A DNA stretch of 64,000 bases, from contig NZ_CAAHFH010000001.1 in the NCBI RefSeq assembly GCF_900890705.1, positions 1,798,001 to 1,862,000 of the forward strand, read 5' to 3'. This DNA comes from Pontiella sulfatireligans (lineage in GTDB: Bacteria; Verrucomicrobiota; Kiritimatiellia; Kiritimatiellales; Pontiellaceae). Below the pieces are notes generated by a model, which saw only the letters and a list, made by a program, of their open reading frames with translations, had not been told where the DNA came from and did not search any database. The position numbers were made by a program, and so were the translations under genes. Below, piece by piece: positions 45,631 through 54,700 of the stretch (position 1 is the first letter of the stretch; every line of letters starts with the position of its first letter).

Positions 45631-47060
45631 TTCTTACCTTTGTTCAGCTTCAGGGATTTCCATTTATTGACGGGCTGATACGCAGGATCCTTATAGTCCG
45701 CGCCTGAATGACTTTTTTCCACACTTTGAAAAAAGGCGATCAGTTCGCGCTTCATATTGTCAACGCGTTCTGGGAACTGCGCGGCCACATCGTTTTCCTC
45801 AGCTCGATCCTTGGACAGATCGTACAGCTCACCGGCAGGCATCAACAATTTATAGCCATCTTTAACGAGCGATGACGTTCCATTCGCGTAACGGAATGGA
45901 ATCGCCCGTTCGCGGGCTTCGGATTTCCCGATCAGGACCGGCAGAATATCCTGTCCATCGAGCGGACGGGCGTCGGGCATTTGATAATCGACGAGTTTTC
46001 CAATGGTTGGAAAATAATCGAGAGTGGAGAGAATGGCGCCTGATTCGATGCCGGCTTCAATTTTTCCAGGCCAAACCGCGAAGGCCGGAACGCGAACCCC
46101 ACCGTCATACAGAGCACGCTTACGGCCGCGCAATCCATCGGTCGTCCCCATGCGCCGTCCGGCGGCCTGCTTGCCCTCAGGCCCGTTATCGCTGCAGAAA
46201 AAGATCAGCGTATTTTCGGCGGCCCCGCTTTTTTCCAATGTTTGGAAAATACGGCCGACCTGCTCGTCGAGTTCAGTAATGCATCCGTAGAAATGCGCGG
46301 CCTCGCCATGTCCTTCATACATTTTTAGATATTCCGGTCCGGCTTCAATATCTTCGTGCGGGGCATTGAACCAAACCACGGCCAAAAACGGCTTTTTGTC
46401 GGCAACCGCCTGTTCGATAAACGGCACGGCGCGGTCGACCACCACACGGGCTGCGCCGCCCAACAAGCTTTCATCGCTCCCGTCAAGCGCCACGCCATTT
46501 TCATAGAAGGGATTGTTTTTTGCCCGTTTCCCAAGGCCGGGATTCCAGGTGCAAATCGCAGATTCCACGACAAAGGACGCATCGTAGTCGCGCTCCCACG
46601 GCGGGGCAAAGTTCAGCTCCGGCTTTCGTTTCTCTCCCTTAGCAGACATGGTTTTGCTGAGCGTTCCCAAGTGCCACTTCCCGAAATGACCAGTCGTGTA
46701 GCCTTTGGATTTCAACATACGGGCCAGCGTAATTTCCTGTGCGGGAAGGTGTGCCTGATTTGCACCGTAGATTCCAAAACGATCATGGTGGCGCCCGGTC
46801 AGACAGGTGGCACGGGTCGGCGAACAGACTGAATTCCCTGAATAAAAGTGCGTCAAGGTGATGCCTCGCTTCGCCAGTGCGTCCATATGCGGGGTTTTAA
46901 TAATCTTGTTTCCGTTAAAACCGGTATCCCCATACCCCAGATCATCGGCCATCATTAAAATGATATTCGGAGTCTGCGTCTCTGCCTCAACCCCAAAACC
47001 CAAGGCACAAACAGCAAAGATCAATAAACAAGTCTTCACCCTATTCCGTATTTTACCCAT
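45627..47060 (-). CDS. Type I formylglycine sulfatase
   Basis: 477 residues from ATG 47060; GTG at 47063 is one codon earlier and equally served by AAGGAG. Signal about 1-26 (VKTCLLIFAVCALGFGVEA). MADDLGYGDTGFNGNKI from 37, formylglycine Cys79 in SVCSPTRATCLTGRHHDRFG, FGKWHLGTLS, and CSDNGPEGKQAAGRR follow the arylsulfatase A-like plan. It sits between two other sulfatases with a 4-base ATGA overlap downstream and a direct stop-start junction upstream. Three different sulfatases in a row imply a polymer sulfated at several positions. Confidence 0.93.
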   Translation of the reverse strand: MGKIRNRVKTCLLIFAVCALGFGVEAETQTPNIILMMADDLGYGDTGFNGNKIIKTPHMDALAKRGITLTHFYSGNSVCSPTRATCLTGRHHDRFGIYGANQAHLPAQEITLARMLKSKGYTTGHFGKWHLGTLSKTMSAKGEKRKPELNFAPPWERDYDASFVVESAICTWNPGLGKRAKNNPFYENGVALDGSDESLLGGAARVVVDRAVPFIEQAVADKKPFLAVVWFNAPHEDIEAGPEYLKMYEGHGEAAHFYGCITELDEQVGRIFQTLEKSGAAENTLIFFCSDNGPEGKQAAGRRMGTTDGLRGRKRALYDGGVRVPAFAVWPGKIEAGIESGAILSTLDYFPTIGKLVDYQMPDARPLDGQDILPVLIGKSEARERAIPFRYANGTSSLVKDGYKLLMPAGELYDLSKDRAEENDVAAQFPERVDNMKRELIAFFQSVEKSHSGADYKDPAYQPVNKWKSLKLNKGKK

Positions 47061-47063
47061 CAC

Positions 47064-48602
47064 TCATTGCTCCTTTTTACTCTTCAGTTCTTTTTTATAA
47101 TTCGATATCGCAGATTTGTGATACAGATCCTTCTTCGCATCCCATTCGATCTCACGATTAAAAACATCCGCATACTGAGCATAGTCATTATAATTCAGTG
47201 CGTTTCCTTTCCAATGAACCAGTTGAGCATCGTAGGCGCTACGCATTTCTTCCAACTGTTGGCGTGACTCCGGATCTGCGGCTAAATTCGTCATTTCCCG
47301 CGGATCCTTACTATTCAGGAACAACTCTTCCACGGCCTCCATGCCATCGTCCTCATAAGCCCAGTAGATGTATTTCCAATCCTCGGAAACCACCGCGAGC
47401 GAAAGCGTGGGCGCACTGCCAAACAGCTGCATCAACGGCAGGAACTCGCGCACTCGAGGCTCTTTGTTCTCCAATAATGGCAGGAGACTTTTCCCATCCA
47501 TATTTGCAGGAATCGGCAATCCGGCCAAGTCCAACAGAGTCGGGGCCACATCAATTCCGGCTGTCACGGCGGGGGTTCGGGCTCCGTTACCCGGTCGACG
47601 CGGATCATAAATAATCATCGGGGATCGCGAGGGCTCCTCGTAGGGCAGACATTTTCCAGAAAAGCCATGCACGCCTTCAGAATATCCGTTATCCGAGCTG
47701 AAAATGATCACGGTATTTTCTGCAAGGCCTTGCTTCTCCAACTCCGCACGAACCATTCCGATGGCATAGTCGACTCCGCTGATCAGCTGGTAGTACCCGC
47801 GCTTGACCTCATCGTATTTAGTGAAATAACCGTTTTTCTTATGATACGAAAGATACTGACGCCCCTGCTTTGGCTGCTCCGCCAGATGCTCCCCATTTTC
47901 CGGCCCGAAATTGGCTGGTTTGGAAAACGTCTTCCCCTCATATAAGTCATCAAAAAATGGATCTGGATTAAACGGTAAATGAGATGCCTTAAAAAACAGG
48001 GACATACAAAATGGCTTTCCACTACCCTTTGCTTTTTCAATAAAATCTATCGCCCATGCGCCATAGGCTCGCGTGCTATGGGGATACGTATCTGCATACT
48101 GCTTAATATATTCATTTTTAGACGTCTGATAGTCCGTCTGCCCCACTCCGCCAGCCCAATCGTCAAAGGAATCCACGGGCAATTGATCGTAGGAATTATG
48201 CCCGCTGTTTTTACTGACCTCATCGGTTACAGCAAACCCGAACTTTCCGGCGAATCCAGTATAATATCCAGCCTGCTGAAGTAGTACCGGATAGGATTTT
48301 GAAAAGATCGCGCGAGTCATTGACCCATGCTGAAAATTACAGCCGTGTTTATATTCCAGCAACCCGGTCATCACTGACGCTCGGCTCGCCATGCAGATGG
48401 CCGTCGTATTGTAATGCCGGTCAAAGATAACGCCCTGCGCCCCGAGCTGATCCATGTTCGGCGTATGAATCTCCGTGTTTCCCATGCAGCCCATCGCTTT
48501 GTACGACTGGTCATCGGTAAACAAAAACACAAAATTCGGGCGCCCCACCGCAACAACGTGCGATCCCAACAAACAGACCAACATAAAAAGAATTTTTTTC
48601 AT
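47064..48602 (-). CDS. Divergent type I sulfatase with CMASR modification motif
   Basis: 512 residues; signal MKKILFMLVCLLGSHVVAVG. FTDDQSYKAMGCMG at 28-41; the formylglycine motif is CMASR (Cys70), with Ala where CxPxR normally has Pro, followed by ASVMTG. The Lys segment reads AGKFGF, so the Trp-His of GKWH is missing. SSDNGYSEGVHGFSGKCL is the late metal-site region. The C/SxAxR variant is known to be accepted by some maturases, so it can still be active. It follows a GH29 gene by one base. The combined changes mark a distinct sulfatase subfamily. Confidence 0.88.
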   Translation of the reverse strand: MKKILFMLVCLLGSHVVAVGRPNFVFLFTDDQSYKAMGCMGNTEIHTPNMDQLGAQGVIFDRHYNTTAICMASRASVMTGLLEYKHGCNFQHGSMTRAIFSKSYPVLLQQAGYYTGFAGKFGFAVTDEVSKNSGHNSYDQLPVDSFDDWAGGVGQTDYQTSKNEYIKQYADTYPHSTRAYGAWAIDFIEKAKGSGKPFCMSLFFKASHLPFNPDPFFDDLYEGKTFSKPANFGPENGEHLAEQPKQGRQYLSYHKKNGYFTKYDEVKRGYYQLISGVDYAIGMVRAELEKQGLAENTVIIFSSDNGYSEGVHGFSGKCLPYEEPSRSPMIIYDPRRPGNGARTPAVTAGIDVAPTLLDLAGLPIPANMDGKSLLPLLENKEPRVREFLPLMQLFGSAPTLSLAVVSEDWKYIYWAYEDDGMEAVEELFLNSKDPREMTNLAADPESRQQLEEMRSAYDAQLVHWKGNALNYNDYAQYADVFNREIEWDAKKDLYHKSAISNYKKELKSKKEQ

Positions 48603-48603
48603 A

Positions 48604-50322
48604 TTATTTCACCGGGGGGAACAGTTCATATTCTGCAATCAGGAATTTTTTCACCTTGCTGATGCGGAGGCGGATTCGATCCGTGGTGAGGGGTTTGTCG
48701 AAAAACTTCATGGTTTCCCACTTCAGTTTAAAACCCTTGGGAGTGACATCTTTCCACCCATTGGAACCGTCGTGAATCTCTATGTGCACCTCATTCTTCG
48801 GCACCCACTCTTCGCCACGCGCAATACTGAAACTGCCGATGGTCTGAGGCGAATCCCAGGCCGCTTCAATCAGGATTTCTTTTTCCCCTTTATTCAAGTA
48901 GCCTTCCCAAAGCGTATGCACATTCTGATCCCGCAATGCCTCGATATCCGACGTGGTATCCGAACAGGTCAACGTGGCGGTCTTGGTCAGCGAGGGAACC
49001 CGTTGGAGCGGCTTAACCGGATAAACCGGCTTGTCAAACGTCAGTTCGATCGTCGTGAGGATTTTTCCTCTTCCAGCCTTTGGAACATTGACTGATATTT
49101 TTTCTAATGCTTGGAAACACTCCACATCGCCGCCGGAGAGTACCCGTGCAGATTGCAGTTTCAGGCCTGTGAGTTTAGGAAACTCCAGTGCGCCCTGCTC
49201 CGGCCAACGGAAGATATGCAGAAATGCGCGGTTGTCTTTGCAAGTGGCCACGCCCCACGGGCCGGGGATATAGGGTCCGCCGCGCGAGCCGCGAATGCTT
49301 TCTTCACCGTGCACCGTCCACCATTCGGCGAGTTTTTCAAAGCTTGCGCGCTCTGCCGGATTCACCTGGCCGTCACCCATCGGGCCGATGTTCAGCAATA
49401 TATTGCCGTCCCCGCCCCACGTGTAGAGCAGGACTTCCATCAACTGCTCGATTTTCTTCGGACCGACTTTCGGGTTGTAGCCCCATTGCCCGGTTGTGGT
49501 ATGACAGGCTTCCCAGTTTTGATCGCGATTAAAATAGCTGATGTTATGTTCCGGCGTGTAATAGTCGGCTCCGGCGCCACCGCGATCGTTGACCATGCAG
49601 TTGGGATGCAGCTTACGAATGGTTCCCATTATTTCTTCAGCGGTATTACCCCAGTCGCCCGGCCCGAGTCCATCAAAGAAAACGGAGTAGATCGGGCCAT
49701 AGTTATTAAGCAGCTCATCCATCTGGTTTTTATAGAACTCGATGTAGCGCGGATGATTTTTGTCGGAGTCGCAGTCCGGGTGATGCCAATCGCGCGGCGA
49801 ATAGTAGAAGCCATATTCCATGCCGTTCGCTCGCGCTGCGTCGGACAGCATTTTTGCGATGTCCTTTTTATACGGCGTGCTCATCATGTCGTATTCGGTA
49901 TAAGCCGAATCAAACATGGAAAATCCGGCGTGGTGCTTGGTGGTGAACACGATGTAGCTCACGCCCGCGGCCTTCGCCATTTTCATCATTTCATCGGCGT
50001 CGAATTTTACCGGGTTGAAGGTTTTGTACTGAGCGTCGTACACCTCCGGTTCCAGCTGCGCCGTTTTGTACGGCTTCCCGCCTTTACGATGACTGGGGCT
50101 GTTGCGGGAATGCCCCAATTGCTGGCCCAACTGGCTGATCGGCCCCCAGTGAATAAACATGCCGAAGCGCTGATCCTTCCACGCCTCCTGCGCCGCTTTC
50201 GACGCGGTCGGCAGTTTGATTGACTTATCGACCTTGAATTCCTGTATCTCAAAATTATCGTCTGCGGCCAATACAGCACCGGCCATCAGTACAACACTCA
50301 ATATCATTCGTTTCACACACAT
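48604..50322 (-). CDS. GH29 alpha-L-fucosidase with C-terminal F5/8-type domain
   Basis: 572 residues from ATG 50322 (TTGGAG 8 bases upstream; signal MCVKRMILSVVLMAGAVLAA); the frame is open further upstream but would overlap the sulfatase end. AWKDQRFGMFIHWGPISQLG, SYIVFTTKHHAGFSMFDS (HHAG instead of HHDG), STPYKKDIAKMLSDAARANG, nucleophile Asp217 in VFFDGLG, and GGDGNILLNIGPMG. A beta domain and an F5/8-like end (IEIHDGSNGWKDVTPKG) follow. Coupled to the sulfatase at 50337 (14-base gap) as in the 35657/34279 pair. The Asp-to-Ala change in the conserved HHDG loop is worth noting for activity. Confidence 0.93.
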   Translation of the reverse strand: MCVKRMILSVVLMAGAVLAADDNFEIQEFKVDKSIKLPTASKAAQEAWKDQRFGMFIHWGPISQLGQQLGHSRNSPSHRKGGKPYKTAQLEPEVYDAQYKTFNPVKFDADEMMKMAKAAGVSYIVFTTKHHAGFSMFDSAYTEYDMMSTPYKKDIAKMLSDAARANGMEYGFYYSPRDWHHPDCDSDKNHPRYIEFYKNQMDELLNNYGPIYSVFFDGLGPGDWGNTAEEIMGTIRKLHPNCMVNDRGGAGADYYTPEHNISYFNRDQNWEACHTTTGQWGYNPKVGPKKIEQLMEVLLYTWGGDGNILLNIGPMGDGQVNPAERASFEKLAEWWTVHGEESIRGSRGGPYIPGPWGVATCKDNRAFLHIFRWPEQGALEFPKLTGLKLQSARVLSGGDVECFQALEKISVNVPKAGRGKILTTIELTFDKPVYPVKPLQRVPSLTKTATLTCSDTTSDIEALRDQNVHTLWEGYLNKGEKEILIEAAWDSPQTIGSFSIARGEEWVPKNEVHIEIHDGSNGWKDVTPKGFKLKWETMKFFDKPLTTDRIRLRISKVKKFLIAEYELFPPVK

Positions 50323-50336
50323 TCGATTGTCTCCAA

Positions 50337-51719
50337 TTACTTCAGTGAATAGTCCGGATTCGGCTCCAGTTGAGGCGCATGGATCGACTTCAGCCACTGA
50401 TGCAGCTTTACAGTTTGGGCCTCACATTTTTCAGGATTCCTCATGGCGAGGTTTTGTTGTTCCTTCGGATCGTCAGCAAGATTGAAAAGTTCGTATTCTC
50501 CGTATTCAGGATATTCGATAAGCTTGAATTCGCCATCGTAAATCACGTTGCGCCACGAGAAGCTCCAACGGCCCTTCTTGGCATTGAACTGGGCATATTT
50601 GGGATAGAAGCAGAATACTTGTCGACTCTGCATGCGGTTGCTCTTTCCTGTTAAAATCGGAGTTAAATCTTTCCCATCCAATGCATAGTCGGCGGGAGGT
50701 TCAATACCGGCCAGTCCGAGCAGGGTCGGATACATATCCACACCGATAATCCTTTCATAGGAAACACTGTCCGGCTTAATTTTTCCAGGCCACTTGAAGA
50801 TGTAGGGGACCCGCATGCCGCCGTCGTAGGTGTCGCCCTTGCGCCCGCGGTATTCACCCACCAGATTGCGGTCATACGACCCGTTGTCGGAGGTGAACAC
50901 CACAATCGTTTCTTCCTCGACCCCCAGCTCCTTAATTTTATCCAGCAACACACCGGAAAAGTCATCGAGCATTTTGGTCATCGCAACGGTGACGTCTAAA
51001 TCCTTCCCCCCTTTCTCCAGATCGAGGCCGCTCAACTTTTTCTTGAAGTGGTCGATATAGTCCTGCCGGGCTTCTGCCGGGCCATGCACGAGGAAATAGG
51101 GCATGTAAATAAAGAACGGCTTATCGGCCTTCACCGATTTTTCCATAAAGGCCGACGCTTTTTGACTGAACAGCTCTTCAATCATCATCCCGTCCGGCAA
51201 GTCGACCGGGGGGGTTGATTTTGCCTTGTAATGGGCTCCGGCACTCGCAAAAGCCTCGTCGAATCCAAAATATTCCTGCGGATGGGTCTGCCTCTCGTTT
51301 GAGACATGCCACTTGCCATACATGGCGGTGGCATAGCCCGCATTCTGAAAAACAGTTCCCAGAGTAATTTTATCCGTGGCGAGCTGCTGGTTTTTCGGAA
51401 TCACGTATTTCGCCTTGTCCTCGTCGCCATAGCTGTCTTTTACCCGGTAGATTCCGGTTCGAGGACCGTACTGACCGGAGAGGAGCGCGGCGCGCGACGG
51501 ACGGCAGGTCGGATAGGCCGCCAGCCCGTTAGAAAAGTGCATGCCTTCCTGGCAAAGCCTGTCGATGTTGGGTGTCTCGATATATTCCGTGCCGTAACAA
51601 TGCAAACCGCCGATGCCCAGATCATCCGCCAGAATCAATATTACATTCGGCTGCTTCGCAATTGCCAACGTAGCCAGCAGCCCACACGCAGTCGCCCATA
51701 TCATCCGTTTTTTTATCAT
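50337..51719 (-). CDS. Type I formylglycine sulfatase
   Basis: 460 residues; signal about 1-21. LADDLGIGGLHCYG at 30-43, formylglycine Cys72 in PTCRPSRAALLSGQYGPRTG, YGKWHVSNE, TSDNGSYDRNLVGEYRGRKG, and the tail PQLEPNPDYSLK match the 35657 sulfatase (PELTLNPDYALD) along the whole length. Start ATG 51719 with GGAG upstream, only 6 bases after the stop of the large modular protein. With the GH29 downstream it repeats the sulfatase-GH29 arrangement seen at 37045-34279. Confidence 0.93.
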   Translation of the reverse strand: MIKKRMIWATACGLLATLAIAKQPNVILILADDLGIGGLHCYGTEYIETPNIDRLCQEGMHFSNGLAAYPTCRPSRAALLSGQYGPRTGIYRVKDSYGDEDKAKYVIPKNQQLATDKITLGTVFQNAGYATAMYGKWHVSNERQTHPQEYFGFDEAFASAGAHYKAKSTPPVDLPDGMMIEELFSQKASAFMEKSVKADKPFFIYMPYFLVHGPAEARQDYIDHFKKKLSGLDLEKGGKDLDVTVAMTKMLDDFSGVLLDKIKELGVEEETIVVFTSDNGSYDRNLVGEYRGRKGDTYDGGMRVPYIFKWPGKIKPDSVSYERIIGVDMYPTLLGLAGIEPPADYALDGKDLTPILTGKSNRMQSRQVFCFYPKYAQFNAKKGRWSFSWRNVIYDGEFKLIEYPEYGEYELFNLADDPKEQQNLAMRNPEKCEAQTVKLHQWLKSIHAPQLEPNPDYSLK

Positions 51720-51725
51720 TTTTAT

Positions 51726-54700
51726 CTACTCCGTTGCTTCAATTTTCAGGCGGATAAACCGCATATCGGAAATGGTATCCATTCGGTTCGTTACCGATTC
51801 GAATCCGGGTTCAAGCCAAGCGGCGGGCAGCTCGATATACCCGTTTGTGTTCCAGACATTGGAAACAAGATCTGTTGCGGTTTCGACTCTGTAACTCAAT
51901 CCACGGGCGACCGCATCCGCGCGGCGGCGATAGATATAGTCGACCACGTTGGAGCCGCCGTTTGCCACCAATTTGCCCGTCGGAATAATCGGCGGCATTT
52001 CCGCTCCGGTGGTTGGGTTGCCACCGAAGGCGTACTCCAAAAGGTTGACCAGACCGTCGCCGTCCGCATCGATATCATATGAGGAATTGCTGGAGACCAG
52101 GCCGTTTTCAGCGCCCCATTGCTCATAAAAGTTTCCAAGCATTGGAAGAACGGTTCGGATTTCAAGAACCGGCGCGCTGCCGCCTTCGCTGCTGATCAGC
52201 TTAGTAACCAGATTGTCTTGCTCATCCAACGCCACGCTCCACGTGCCGTTGGACGAGACGTAGCCAGTGATATCAATTTCGAACCAACTTCCGGCCACTG
52301 CCGTCCCCTCGCCTATTTCGACTCCGAAGGTCGGACGGTTGCTCCAAACCAGACTCGACTCCGTCCAGTTGTTATCGACGACCGCATAGACTTTGACCGG
52401 AGCTGAAGAATCATCGGATCGTAGCTTGAGAACAGCTTTTCCAACCGGGTTGGTCAAGCCGGAAACAACGAACTGCAGATAAGGAACGCGTGCAAAACCG
52501 CTGGAGGAATTGCGCATCGTAAGACCGGTATCATCACCGAAGTTGTCGCCCGGTTTATTGGCCTGCACATAGGTGTCGCGGTCGTTGGCATTAAAGGGAA
52601 TCGGCGCAGCAAGATTGAGCACTTCGATCTCAAGCGTAGCCGTATCGCTGCCATGCACGCTGTCAGCAACCTGCACTATAAAGCGGTTCACGCCGACGTT
52701 GGTTGTCCCCGGCGTCCCCGACAGCACTCCGTTCGAAGAAACATTCAACCAGGCCGAACCGGAGAGCTTCAAGAAGGTCAACGGATCGTCATTCGGATCC
52801 ATGGCATATGCGGTCAATGCGCTGCTGAATGCTTCGCCGACAACCGCGTCTGCCTCGATTGAATCAACCGTGAAATAGGGCAGCGTGGCGGGTAGAACAG
52901 GCTGGCGCGCAGGATAAAGGTCGTTTCTCGCCAGCAGGGAGGCTTCACCTTCGGCTAATACACGGTTGTAGATGTGCGAATCATCCAGATGACCGCTGAA
53001 ACAGGCATCGGATACGATTGTTGATTCAGAACCGCTCCAGATACGGGTGGCATCGGCCGATCCGCCGAGCGCGGCACGAAACGCGGCGTCGCCGATAGAC
53101 AAAACCGACGTCGTAAGATTGGTTGAGACAAGCCGGCTGTTTCCATTATAGAAGTAACACGAAAGGCTGCCGGACTCAAAAGAGGCTGCAACACTATACC
53201 ACTGCTGTGGCAAAATGGTTCCGAGCTGGACAAACGTTTCCTGCGGCTGGTTCCAGACGCCCGCCCAGAGCGTGATGCCGCTGAGATAAATGGACATTCC
53301 GCTGTCTGCACCGCCCTCTTTGTAGAGCACCTGCGTTCCGTGGGATTGCGCCGACCAGAAGTGCAGGCTGACCGAGCGGTTGGTGCTTGAGCCCAAATCG
53401 GTGGTTGGGATATCGATGAAGTCATCGACCCCGTCCAACAAGGCGATTCCATTGGAAACCGTTGCACCGCCGGTGAGCACGCCATCATTGTCGGATCCCT
53501 GACTGGAAATGTCGGACAGGCCGGTACCATAGGTATAGCCGACCACATGGCCCTGGTCATGGATATAGGGCATGGTGTCCACATCGCCGCCTACGGTATC
53601 GTAGTCGGAATCGAATTCGAGTTTGTCGTCCTCCATCGGCCAGGTTTGCGCGATGATTTCCGTCAGGTTATCTGTGCCATCCTTGTCCCAGTCGTAGGTG
53701 GCATCGTTATCCTTGTAGGAAATGTCGTCGCGGGCATTAATGCGCAGAATACGCTCCCAGATATTCGTGACCCCGTCGTTCTCCGCATCCTGCAGGGCAT
53801 CCGCGGGGTCGAGCGGATCGAAGAGATGGGTTGTCGTGAGCGGGTCGTCGCCCCACTTGACAGCCATGAGCAGTTCCCACGCGTTATCCATGCCGTCACC
53901 ATCGAAATCGGCCATAATGCCCAGATCGGCCATCGGGTCGCCGTCCGAGGGATCGAGCGGATCGAAAGCGGCCATGGTGCATTCGTACGTGTCGAGAATG
54001 TTGTCCTGATCGGTGTCGGCCAGGTACGGATTGGTTCCGTAGAGATTGATTTCATCGTCGGTGGAAATCTGGTCGCCATCGGGATCGGAGGCAACCGCGG
54101 TTCCACTGCGGTTCATCGCTTCAAGCACGGGCAGCATTCCGGGACGCCAACCGAGGCCCTGGGTAAAGTTGTAGTTGTTGTAGCTCAGCCAAGTGATCCG
54201 GATCGGGATATCAGCGGAATCACAAAGGCTGTAGAGATTTTCGACGAAACGGATGCGGTGCGGAATGTATTCATCGTGGCGTGCGTTGGAATCGGTGGGG
54301 CGCACGGCACTCATAATGAGGGGCACATTGTTGGCCGCAATCCAGTCCTTGGCTTCATTCAAGTTGTCGATAACGATCTGCTTATCTTCATCGAGCACCC
54401 AGCCGCGCCCGCCGGCAAAGTTCTTGTGGAAGTCGGAGAACCAGTAATTGCCGGAGCTGGTGTCAATGCCGTCGCCGGCATCGTGGTCTTCATAGGGGAA
54501 CGTCATTTCCACCAACCGGAAGACATTGTTGAGGCTCGGCGGCGGACAAATAAGCATCCGGCCCTGATCAACCAGCCGGACTTCTTTCGTCACACTGTCG
54601 TGAAATGCATCGAGTGACGCGGCATCCCCCATGAAACTGTTGCCGCCGGTTTCGAGGAACAGATGGTAGGCCAGCCGGTGTGAATCAAACTTGCAGTGGT

